NCBI GenBank assembly: GCA_964594905.1
Contig: CAZQOI010000124.1
Coordinates: forward strand, 1 to 6,494
Length of the DNA: 6,494 bases
Source of the DNA: Granulosicoccus sp964594905
Lineage (GTDB): Bacteria > Pseudomonadota > Gammaproteobacteria > Granulosicoccales > Granulosicoccaceae
Direction of reading: 5' to 3'
Position 1 is the first letter of the stretch, and each line of letters begins with the position of its first letter. Below, piece by piece: positions 1 to 6,192 of the stretch. The notes under the pieces were generated by a model, which had not been told where the DNA came from, searched no databases, and was given only the letters and a program-made list of their open reading frames with translations. The position numbers and the translations under genes are program-made.

Positions 1-1114
1 TGTCGGGACAGCGTCTTTTGATCCGACAGGATCTCAACGTGCCCTTGGACGGTGGTGAGATCACGTCAGATAAACGCATACGGGCATCCATCCCGACCTT
101 GCAATATGCCTTGGCAGCGGGTGCTCGTGTCATGGTCATGTCTCATCTTGGTCGTCCGGTTGAAGGCGAACCAGATGAGGCATCCTCATTAAAACCAGTG
201 GCAGCCCGTATGTCGGAATTGCTCAAGCAACCAGTCCGACTGATCACTGATTATCTTGACGAAGCGCCGGAAGTCGAAGAGGGCGAAGTGGTCTTGCTTG
301 AGAACGTCCGTTTCAATAAAGGTGAGAAGAAAGACGACGAAGCCTTGAGTGCCAAGTATGCATCCCTGTGCGATATCTATGCGATGGATGCTTTTGGTAC
401 TGCGCATCGCGCACAAGCTTCAACGCATGGGGTCGCGCAGAAGTCACCCATTGCCTGTGCTGGTCCTTTGCTGGCAAAGGAACTTGATGCCTTAAGCATG
501 GCGCTGGATAAACCCCGCCGCCCATTAATCGCAATTGTGGGTGGCTCGAAAGTGTCCACCAAACTAACCGTCCTTGAAAGCCTTGCCGATAAAGTCGATC
601 AACTGATTGTAGGTGGTGGCATTGCCAACACCTTTATTGCAGCCGCTGGTCATTCAGTTGGTAAATCACTCTTTGAAGAGAGCCTGGTTGCAGATGCAGC
701 CGCATTGATGAGAAAGGCTGAAGCTCGAGGTGCCGCCATTCCAGTCCCTACCGATGTTGTCTGTGCATCAGACTTTAGCGCTGATGCCACAGCTACGGTG
801 CGTAAAGTATTCGATGTGCAGCCAGATGAAATGATCCTGGATATTGGCCCCGAGACAGCTGCGCACTATGCAGAGCTTCTGAATGGTGGCGGCACCATTG
901 TCTGGAATGGCCCGGTTGGTGTGTTTGAGTTCGATGCGTTTGGCAAAGGCACAGAAGTGTTGTCAAAAGCTGTCGCCGAATCCAACGCGTTTTCGATTGC
1001 CGGTGGCGGCGACACTCTGGCGGCTGTCGATAAATACGGTATCGAAACTCAGGTTTCTTATATTTCGACTGGTGGTGGTGCATTCCTCGAGTTTCTCGAA
1101 GGTAAGACATTACC
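1..1114 (+). CDS. pgk: Phosphoglycerate kinase, partial at both ends
   Basis: Cytosolic glycolytic enzyme that transfers a phosphate between 1,3-bisphosphoglycerate and ADP, giving 3-phosphoglycerate and ATP. The first complete codon is at 3 and the frame is open to the N-run, about 370 codons; the family is usually 387-400 residues, so about ten N-terminal codons lie left of the window and about ten C-terminal codons lie in the gap. Visible family motifs in order: IRQDLNVP (21-44), SHLGRP (141-158), DAFGTAHRAQASTHG (387-431), the nucleotide-site GGSKVSTK (540-563), WNGPVGVFEF (903-932), GGGDTLAA (1002-1025) and STGGGAFLEFLEG (1065-1103). No frameshift or missing motif is seen. The TTG at 18 is not a start, because conserved sequence (S-G-Q-R-L-L) precedes it in frame. 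If the gap were really 100 bases, the TAA at 1215 would be in frame, but that would make the C-terminus about 20 residues too long. Confidence 0.97.
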
Positions 1115-1214
1115 NNNNNNNNNNNNNNNNNNNNNNNNNNNNNNNNNNNNNNNNNNNNNNNNNNNNNNNNNNNNNNNNNNNNNNNNNNNNNNNNNNNNNN
1201 NNNNNNNNNNNNNN
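1115..1214. other. Assembly gap of exactly 100 N
   Basis: The run is exactly 100 N, which is typical of a fixed-length placeholder, so its true size is unknown. It hides the pgk stop codon. It could also hide a whole gene such as pyk, which I recall lying between pgk and fba in many Beta- and Gammaproteobacteria; nothing in the flanks proves or excludes this. Confidence 0.95.
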
Positions 1215-1215
1215 T

Positions 1216-1221
1216 AAAGGA
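1216..1221 (+). promoter_or_regulatory. Shine-Dalgarno site of fba
   Basis: AAAGGA lies 9 bases before the ATG at 1231. It is a good ribosome binding site and supports that start. It follows directly on the gap, so any promoter further upstream cannot be seen. Confidence 0.7.
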
Positions 1222-1230
1222 ATTAGCTCC

Positions 1231-2280
1231 ATGACAGACATCGTTTCATTGCTTGGTGACGAAGCCGAATACTTGCTCGATCACACCTGCAAAGGTATGC
1301 CTAAAGAGATGGTCCAACTGCCTGGCCCTGATTTTGTGGATCGGGTGATGGGTGTCAGTGATCGCGGGCCCGGCACCATGCGTGCGATGCAACAGATCTT
1401 CAATGCTGGTCGCCTCGGTGGGACAGGTTATATGTCGATGTTGCCAGTCGATCAAGGCATCGAACATTCAGCTGGTGCTTCATTCGCTCCTAATCCAATT
1501 TACTTTGACCCTGCCAACATTGTGGAACTCGCCATCGAAGGTGGATGTAACTGTGTGGCTTCAACCCTCGGTGTGTTGGGTTCGGTATCTCGTCGTTATG
1601 CTCACCGCATTCCGTTCATGGTCAAGCTAAACCACAACGAAACATTGACCTTGCCCGCGATGTACGAGCAAACATTATTTGCCCAGGTCGAGCAGTGCTT
1701 TGATCTTGGTGCACAAGCGGTTGGCGCAACCATCTATTTTGGTTCACCCGATTCACGTCGCCAGATTCAGGAAATCTCTGAAGCCTTCCATCGCGCACAT
1801 GAACTTGGCATGGTCACGGTTTTATGGGCATATCTCCGTAACCCGGAATTCAAGAAAGACGGTAAGGATTACCACGTTTCAGCTGACTTGACGGGGCAGG
1901 CCAATCATATTGCCAGTACCATTCAGGCAGATATCGTCAAGCAAAAGCAAGCTGAAAACAATGGTGGTTATAACGCCATTGGCTTTGGCAATACGCATGA
2001 AGATGTCTACTCAAAATTGACCACTGATCACCCGGTGGATCTGGTGCGTTATCAAGTGGCAAACTGCTATATGGGTCGTGCTGGTTTGATTAATTCTGGT
2101 GGTGGTTCAGGTGATAACGATCTGCAACAGGCCGTTAAAACTGCAGTCATCAACAAGCGCGCCGGCGGTATGGGTCTTATCTCAGGACGCAAAGCGTTTC
2201 AAAAAGATATGAAGGATGGTGTCGCACTGCTAAATGCCATTCAGGACGCCTACCTTGACGAGCGCGTCACTGTCGCTTAG
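1231..2280 (+). CDS. fbaB: Class I fructose-bisphosphate aldolase (DhnA/FbaB type)
   Basis: Reversible cleavage of fructose 1,6-bisphosphate to dihydroxyacetone phosphate and glyceraldehyde 3-phosphate in the cytosol, through a Schiff-base lysine and without a metal. The protein is 349 residues, against about 350 for E. coli FbaB, which it resembles from end to end (MTDI..LLG at the N-terminus, TGYMSMLPVDQGIEHSAGAS at 65-84, VSRRYAHRIPFMVKLNHNET at 119-138, TVLWAYLRN at 196-204). The Schiff-base lysine is most likely Lys237 in ADIVKQK (233-239), by analogy with the DhnA family. YQVANCYMGRAGLINSGG (274-291) and KRAGGMGLISGRKAF (309-323) belong to the conserved C-terminal half of the barrel. 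The start is fixed by AAAGGA and by the family N-terminus. It sits after pgk, where proteobacteria commonly carry the unrelated metal-dependent class II enzyme. The gene fills almost all of a 1,075-bp piece between two gaps. Confidence 0.96.
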   Translation: MTDIVSLLGDEAEYLLDHTCKGMPKEMVQLPGPDFVDRVMGVSDRGPGTMRAMQQIFNAGRLGGTGYMSMLPVDQGIEHSAGASFAPNPIYFDPANIVELAIEGGCNCVASTLGVLGSVSRRYAHRIPFMVKLNHNETLTLPAMYEQTLFAQVEQCFDLGAQAVGATIYFGSPDSRRQIQEISEAFHRAHELGMVTVLWAYLRNPEFKKDGKDYHVSADLTGQANHIASTIQADIVKQKQAENNGGYNAIGFGNTHEDVYSKLTTDHPVDLVRYQVANCYMGRAGLINSGGGSGDNDLQQAVKTAVINKRAGGMGLISGRKAFQKDMKDGVALLNAIQDAYLDERVTVA

Positions 2281-2288
2281 TGCGACAG
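2270..2288 (+). terminator. Stem-loop over the fba stop codon, possible terminator
   Basis: CTGTCGC (2270-2276) and GCGACAG (2282-2288) form a perfect 7-bp inverted repeat around the 5-base loop TTAGT, which contains the TAG stop. It lies at the end of fba, and fba faces purC, so a shared, bidirectional terminator would fit. The T-tract an intrinsic terminator needs would start at 2289 or later; only one C is visible before the gap, so termination is not shown. Confidence 0.45.
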
Positions 2289-2289
2289 C

Positions 2290-2389
2290 NNNNNNNNNNN
2301 NNNNNNNNNNNNNNNNNNNNNNNNNNNNNNNNNNNNNNNNNNNNNNNNNNNNNNNNNNNNNNNNNNNNNNNNNNNNNNNNNNNNNNNNN
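2290..2389. other. Assembly gap of exactly 100 N
   Basis: This second run is also exactly 100 N and is probably a placeholder. It hides the purC 3' end (about 20-25 codons expected) and the fba-purC intergenic region. The relative orientation of fba and purC depends on scaffolding across this gap. Confidence 0.95.
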
Positions 2390-3219
2390 GTTGGTCCAGG
2401 CGCTGTTTTATCCCACGGCAGAGTTTCCAACCAATCACGCACATACTGCTTGTCATAACTCGCAGGACTACTGCCAGGTTTCCAGGTAGCCGCCTCCCAA
2501 AAGCGTGATGAATCCGGGGTGAGAATTTCATCCATCAAAATCAGATTACCTGCGGAATCAGTACCGAATTCAAACTTGGTGTCGGCAATGATGATGCCCC
2601 GCTCTCGTGCATAGCGCGCAGCATCTCTGTAAAGCGCGATACTGACACGGCGGATATCGTCGGCGAGCTTTTTACCAATGATGTTTTCCATCTCATTGAA
2701 GCTGATATTTTCATCGTGATCGCCAACAGCCGCCTTGGTTGCTGGCGTGAAAATAACTTCAGGTAGTTGATCTGCTTGTGACAGACCTGGTGGCAACTTG
2801 ATGCCACAAACCTCTCCGGTCTTTTGATAATCCAACCAACCTGAGCCAATCAAGTAGCCGCGAACGACAGCTTCAACAGGCAGGGCATTAAGTCGTCTGA
2901 CAATCATGCATCGCCCCTCGGCCTGGGCTCGCTCGGCTGGGTCTGGCACTACAGATTCGAGGGTGAGATTAACTAGATGATTGTTGATTAACGGGCGCGT
3001 CCGGTTGAACCAGAAAAGTGCCAGCTCGGTTAGCAGTTTTCCTTTGCCGGGAATCACATTCGGCATGATGACGTCGAAGGCGGACACGCGATCTGTCGCG
3101 ATGATCAGGAAATGGTGATCATCGATCAGGTAAATATCACGTACCTTGCCGCGATAGTGCAGAGGTAGGGAGCTGATGGTCGTGGTGTGCACGCCGTCGT
3201 TTATCTGGGTATCTGTCAT
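2390..3219 (-). CDS. purC: SAICAR synthase, 3' end lost in gap
   Basis: Phosphoribosylaminoimidazole-succinocarboxamide synthase: ATP-dependent joining of CAIR and aspartate to give SAICAR in IMP synthesis. 276 residues are visible. Motifs in order: RGKVRDIY (23-30), ATDRVSAFD (41-49), EAVVRGYLIGSGW (116-128), FTPATKAAVGDHDENISF (157-174), IIADTKFEFG (210-219), LMDEILTPDSSRFW (228-241) and YDKQYVRDWLETLPWDKTAP (255-274). This is the longer form of about 295-300 residues, not the 237-residue E. coli form, so about 20-25 residues are missing. The ATG at 3219 has GGAG at 3223-3226 only 3 bases away, which is tight; an in-frame GTG ten codons in (3190-3192) would give an N-terminus closer to the usual length but has no better binding site. 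It is transcribed away from purE/purK, its pathway partners, although I recall these genes in one direction in related genomes. Confidence 0.96.
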
Positions 3220-3226
3220 ACGCTCC

Positions 3227-3234
3227 AGTATACT
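3227..3234. promoter_or_regulatory. Palindromic -10-like element between purC and purE
   Basis: AGTATACT is its own reverse complement, so both strands read TATACT, a 5/6 match to the sigma70 -10 (plus strand 3229-3234, minus strand 3232-3227). On the plus strand, TGGGTA (3206-3211) is a weak -35 (3/6) at 17-bp spacing, and the start would be near 3241, giving purE a short leader with its binding site. On the minus strand no good -35 is seen at 16-18 bp, and the predicted start would be almost at the purC ATG. No classical PurR box (GCAAACGTTTGC-like) is present in the 50-bp region. Confidence 0.4.
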
Positions 3235-3257
3235 CGGCGGCTCAGGTGAAAAGCTCC

Positions 3258-3262
3258 GGAAG
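3258..3262 (+). promoter_or_regulatory. Ribosome binding site deciding the purE start
   Basis: GGAAG lies 7 bases before the ATG at 3270. An upstream in-frame GTG at 3246 would add eight residues (V-K-S-S-G-S-D-E) and would start almost at the predicted transcription start, so the ATG at 3270 is preferred. Confidence 0.6.
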
Positions 3263-3269
3263 TGATGAG

Positions 3270-3767
3270 ATGGCAGACGCGCAAGTTGGCGTGGTAATGG
3301 GCAGTGATAGTGATTGGAAAATCATGCAACACGCGGTAGAGATGCTCGATAGTTTGGGTATCTCCCATGAAAAGCAGGTTCTTTCCGCGCATCGTATGCC
3401 CGATGATATGTTTCGTTATGCCGAAACGGCTGAATCTCGCGGCCTGACCTCGATCATTGCAGGCGCTGGTGGTGCAGCGCATTTGCCCGGTATGCTGGCT
3501 GCCAAAACGCCGGTGCCAGTACTCGGCGTACCGATTCCAACCCGCTATTTGAATGGGCAGGATTCCCTCTATTCCATTTTGCAGATGCCTAGGGGTTTTC
3601 CCGTGGCAACCTTTGCGATTGGTGAGCCAGGAGCTGCGAATGCAGCGCTCTTTGCCGCCGCCATACTTGCCAGCAACGATAAAAGCATTGCCAAGGCATT
3701 GGCCGACTACCGTCAGGCGCAGCAAAAAAAGGCCGCATCCATGCAGCTGCCTCCAATTCAGCAATAG
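3270..3767 (+). CDS. purE: N5-carboxyaminoimidazole ribonucleotide mutase (PurE, class I)
   Basis: Moves the carboxyl group of N5-CAIR to carbon 4 of the imidazole ring, giving CAIR; it works directly after PurK. The protein is 165 residues (E. coli PurE 169). Motifs: VVMGSDSDW (8-16) for phosphate binding, SAHRMP (39-44) with the expected catalytic His41, AGAGGAAHLPGM (64-75), GVPIPTRYLNG (86-96), SLYSILQMPRGFPVATFAIG (99-118) and GAANAALFAA (121-130). The usual SAHRTP has Met in place of Thr here. The presence of purK next door and the class I motifs argue for the bacterial N5-CAIR mutase and not the animal-type AIR carboxylase. It lies 50 bp from the divergent purC and 20 bp before purK, presumably in one transcript with purK. 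Near its 3' end an in-frame A AAA AAG heptamer (3725-3731) opens a -1 route into purK. Confidence 0.96.
   Translation: MADAQVGVVMGSDSDWKIMQHAVEMLDSLGISHEKQVLSAHRMPDDMFRYAETAESRGLTSIIAGAGGAAHLPGMLAAKTPVPVLGVPIPTRYLNGQDSLYSILQMPRGFPVATFAIGEPGAANAALFAAAILASNDKSIAKALADYRQAQQKKAASMQLPPIQQ
3725..3731 (+). other. Candidate -1 slippery heptamer (A AAA AAG) in purE
   Basis: The purE codons CAA AAA AAG place the heptamer A AAA AAG in the zero frame, the same heptamer and phase as the dnaX frameshift site of E. coli. A -1 slip would continue with GGC at 3731 through 19 sense codons, pass the purE TAG at 3765 and reach the purK ATG at 3788 in the purK frame. Stimulators are weak: an AGG at 3715-3717 only 7 bases upstream, and downstream only a 4-bp GCTG/CAGC stem (3746-3749 with 3759-3762). 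The motif is certain; its use is a guess. Confidence 0.25.
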
Positions 3768-3787
3768 TTCCAGCATCAAACCGAGTA

Positions 3788-4945
3788 ATGACGACAACAA
3801 CATCTGCATCATTGAATACCTTGTTTCCCGGTGCCACCATCGGTGTTGTCGGCGGAGGGCAACTTGGTCGCTATTTCGTGCTCGAAGCGCGAAGGCTGGG
3901 TTATCACACCTGGGTGCTGGATCCGGACCCGCAAGCGCCAGCCATGCAAATTGCCGAACACGCGGAAGCTGCAGCGTTCGATGACACGGCAGCGCTAGAG
4001 CGTATGGCCAAAGCCTGCGATGCCGTGACTATTGAATTTGAAAATGTGCCTGCCGCGAGCCTTGATCTGTTGGCCAAATTCACTCGCGTTGCACCATCAA
4101 GTGACGCTGTGCATATCGCGCAGGATCGTGTTCGTGAAAAGGTCACGGCGCGAGAAGCTGGCCTGCAGCCAGTGCCATTTGCCGTTATCGAGTCAAGCGA
4201 TGATATCGACGCCGCACTCAACTCCGTCACACTGCCGGCCATATTGAAAACTACTCAGCTCGGGTATGACGGCAAAGGCCAGATAGTTTGTGAAACTGCT
4301 GATGAACTCAGGGCTGCGTTCGACAAGGTAAACAATGTGCCGTGTGTGCTCGAACAACGTATCAATTTGCAACGCGAACTTTCAGTTGTACTCGCTCGTG
4401 GTTTTGATGGAGTCATTGCGTGTTTTCCGGTTGCCGAGAACGTGCATGTCAACGGTATTCTGCACACGTCACTTGTACCCTCGGCCTGTGATCCGGAGTT
4501 GCAAAAAAATGCAGAACTGTTAGCCAGCAAGCTTGCCAATCACATCGACTATCACGGTGTGATGGCAGTTGAATTCTTCTGCGATGAATATGATCAACTG
4601 TTGTTTAACGAGATGGCACCTCGACCTCACAACAGTGGGCATTACACACTGGATGCATCTATAAGCTCTCAGTTCGAGCAACAGCTTCGGGTACTTTGCG
4701 CATTGCCGCTCGGTGATACTGTTAGCTTGTCACCGGTTGTCATGCTTAACCTGTTAGGTGACAGTTGGGCGGCGGGTGAACCGGATTGGCAAGCACTTAT
4801 GGCATCGTCCTCTGCCAAACTTCATCTTTATGGAAAGACAAGCGCGCGTCCTGCTCGCAAGATGGGGCATGTCAATTGTCTGGCTGATACGCCAGCGGCA
4901 GCTATGAAACTGGCAATCGATCTCTCGAAATACCTTGATTCCTAG
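3788..4945 (+). CDS. purK: N5-carboxyaminoimidazole ribonucleotide synthase (PurK)
   Basis: ATP-grasp enzyme that joins bicarbonate to AIR with ATP hydrolysis, giving N5-CAIR for PurE. 385 residues; the family ranges from about 355 (E. coli) to 400. Motifs: IGVVGGGQLGR (18-28) in the N-terminal fold, LDPDPQAPA (44-52), IEFENVP (82-88), LKTTQLGYDGKGQ (153-165) with the ATP-grasp lysine and glycine-rich loop, LEQRINLQRELSVVLAR (188-204), FNEMAPRPHNSGHYT (273-287) with metal- and substrate-binding residues, and RKMGHV (357-362). It begins 20 bp after the purE stop. The ATG at 3788 has only CCGAG before it, a poor ribosome binding site, so translation may depend on ribosomes arriving from purE. 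Later TTG codons (3812, 3821) would also precede the conserved core but have no better context. Confidence 0.96.
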   Translation: MTTTTSASLNTLFPGATIGVVGGGQLGRYFVLEARRLGYHTWVLDPDPQAPAMQIAEHAEAAAFDDTAALERMAKACDAVTIEFENVPAASLDLLAKFTRVAPSSDAVHIAQDRVREKVTAREAGLQPVPFAVIESSDDIDAALNSVTLPAILKTTQLGYDGKGQIVCETADELRAAFDKVNNVPCVLEQRINLQRELSVVLARGFDGVIACFPVAENVHVNGILHTSLVPSACDPELQKNAELLASKLANHIDYHGVMAVEFFCDEYDQLLFNEMAPRPHNSGHYTLDASISSQFEQQLRVLCALPLGDTVSLSPVVMLNLLGDSWAAGEPDWQALMASSSAKLHLYGKTSARPARKMGHVNCLADTPAAAMKLAIDLSKYLDS

Positions 4946-5115
4946 GGGTAAAACGTAAATTTTGTTGTCGCGCGTTTTTTGTCCGTTTGTCCGGCACTTG
5001 CGTCAGAAAAATACCTACCCTGAGATTTTTACCGCAGTCAGTTAAGTCGGACTACTTGTGGTACAGAAATCGCTTTGACAGGTCCATAAATCAACACTTT
5101 TGGACCGCAACACCC
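4946..5115 (+). other. Intergenic region purK-kdsD, nothing firmly identified
   Basis: These 170 bases are more AT-rich than the genes around them. A T6 run at 4975-4980 follows CGCGCG, but the only stem (AAAACG with CGTTTT, about 17-base loop) is weak, so a purEK terminator is not convincing. TTGACA at 5075-5080 is a perfect -35 match, but the hexamers 15-19 bp downstream (such as TTTTGG) are poor -10s. The kdsD frame is open back to 4987, but that stretch codes for nothing like the family N-terminus. Confidence 0.5.
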
Positions 5116-6114
5116 ATGAGTCTCGCCCAGCGAAGTACAGATATACGTGGCAACTCCGCCAGCTTTATTCCGGCAGCGGTTGAATCGCTCACCATTCAAA
5201 GCAACGCACTTGTCTCCATTGCAAGTCACCTTGATGCTGAATTTGATGATGCGGTAAAACTGATTCTCGGTTGTAAAGGGCGAGTTATCATTTCTGGTAT
5301 GGGGAAGTCTGGAATTGTCGGTAAGAAGATCGCCGCCACTTTCGCTTCAACCGGTACGCCAAGTTTCTATGTTCATCCAGGTGAAGCCATTCACGGTGAC
5401 CTTGGCATGATCACAGCCGATGATCTTATCGTGCTGATTTCCTACAGTGGTGAAACCGAAGAAGTGATGAAGCTTATGCCGTCACTGAAGTATTTCGGTA
5501 ATCGCATCATTGGTATTGTTGGTCAAGCAGATACAACACTCGGCAAACAGGCCGATGTCACTTTGCGTGTTGATATAGAACGCGAAGTTTGTCCGAACAA
5601 TCTTGCCCCAACGACTTCTGCTCTTGCCATCATGGCATTGGGCGATGCCTTGGCTGTGTGCTTGATCAAGGCGCGTGATTTCAAACCTGCAGACTTTGCC
5701 CAGTTTCATCCGGGTGGCATGTTGGGCAGACGACTGCTCTCACGTGTTGGTGATGTGATGATTACCGATAACCTGCCAGTGATCGGACCAGAGGAGAGCG
5801 TTCGTGAAGCGATCTTCTGTATGACCTCAGGCCGTCTTGGACTTGCCATTATTGTTGAGGATGACCGCCTACTCGGCATTCTGACTGATGGTGATTTGCG
5901 CCGAGCGCTGATTATGGACCCCACCATGATGGACAAACGGGTCAGAGATTTCATGACACCGGTGCCGGTGACGATATCTGCCAACGCTATGGTGTCGGAT
6001 GCTGAGGTGTTAATGCGCAAGTACAAGATTCGCGCGCTGATTGTGACCGATGGTCGCGCCAGCGAAGGGGATCGCGTCTGTGGTCTGCTTGAGATCTTCG
6101 CAGACAACAAGTAA
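5116..6114 (+). CDS. kdsD: Arabinose-5-phosphate isomerase (KdsD/KpsF/GutQ family)
   Basis: Interconverts D-ribulose 5-phosphate and D-arabinose 5-phosphate, the first step to KDO of LPS and some capsules. 332 residues (E. coli KdsD 328). Order: short N-terminal helix region (1-45), SIS domain (about 46-185) with GMGKSG (61-66), ATFASTGTPSFYVHPGEAIH (74-93) and SYSGETEE (109-116), then FAQFHPGGMLGRRLL (194-208) and two CBS domains (about 213-268 and 279-330; LTDGDLRRAL at 256-265 in the first). The four residues I recall as catalytic in E. coli KdsD (K59, E111, E152, H193) align at one constant offset as K64, E116, E157 and H198, so it should be active. The EREVCPNNLAPTTS segment (155-168) differs from the ACPLGLAPTSS of E. 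coli KdsD and looks more like capsule KpsF enzymes (from memory). ATG 5116 matches the family N-terminus; its ribosome binding site is weak (GGA, 11 bases away). Neither kdsC nor lpt genes follow within the window. Confidence 0.93.
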   Translation: MSLAQRSTDIRGNSASFIPAAVESLTIQSNALVSIASHLDAEFDDAVKLILGCKGRVIISGMGKSGIVGKKIAATFASTGTPSFYVHPGEAIHGDLGMITADDLIVLISYSGETEEVMKLMPSLKYFGNRIIGIVGQADTTLGKQADVTLRVDIEREVCPNNLAPTTSALAIMALGDALAVCLIKARDFKPADFAQFHPGGMLGRRLLSRVGDVMITDNLPVIGPEESVREAIFCMTSGRLGLAIIVEDDRLLGILTDGDLRRALIMDPTMMDKRVRDFMTPVPVTISANAMVSDAEVLMRKYKIRALIVTDGRASEGDRVCGLLEIFADNK

Positions 6115-6135
6115 AAGCTGCACTAAAAAGCAAAG

Positions 6136-6151
6136 TGTGAGCAATTGCACA
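6136..6151. promoter_or_regulatory. CRP-like binding site upstream of the lipoprotein gene
   Basis: TGTGA-GCAATT-GCACA matches 9 of 10 core positions of the CRP consensus TGTGA-N6-TCACA, with A-rich flanks on both sides (AAAG before, AAAA after), as in good CRP sites. It lies in the 57-bp spacer after kdsD, ending 20 bp before the ATG at 6172. No clear -10 follows it before that ATG, so if functional it may repress, act on a start inside the annotated gene, or set the start further downstream. Confidence 0.45.
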
Positions 6152-6192
6152 AAAATTGCAACCAAACTTCCATGATCACTGAATTGCACAAA
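6143..6192 (+). repeat. Short direct repeats AATTGCACAAA
   Basis: The 11-mer AATTGCACAAA occurs at 6143-6153 and again at 6182-6192, with a shorter AATTGCA at 6154-6160, exactly 11 bp after the first. The first copy forms the right half of the CRP-like site; the last lies inside the 5' end of the lipoprotein gene. This may be a regulator-site cluster or a small duplication; its meaning is unknown. Confidence 0.4.

Noticed and set aside
1101..1114. Inverted repeat GGTAA-GACA-TTACC at the end of the first piece
   Set aside because: It is short, lies within conserved pgk coding sequence (G-K-T-L-P), and is expected by chance. Its place at the contig edge is noted only because the second gap also follows a stem-loop.
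3246..3269. Upstream GTG start for purE
   Set aside because: It lacks a good ribosome binding site and adds residues the family does not need; the ATG at 3270 has GGAAG at 7 bases.
4504..4510. A second slippery-like heptamer, A AAA AAT, in frame in purK
   Set aside because: A -1 slip here runs out of frame to a stop about twenty codons later and makes no useful product. It shows that such A-runs occur by chance in this sequence.
4952..4980. Rho-independent terminator after purK (T6 run)
   Set aside because: The only stem before the T-run is 6 bp of mostly A-T pairs with a loop of about 17 bases, too weak to call.
5075..5080. Perfect TTGACA as a kdsD promoter -35
   Set aside because: No acceptable -10 lies 15-19 bp downstream, so it was noted in the intergenic entry but not called a promoter.
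4987..5115. N-terminal extension of the kdsD frame from a TTG at 4987 (43 extra residues)
   Set aside because: The extension does not resemble the family N-terminus, and ATG 5116 gives the usual length of about 330 residues.
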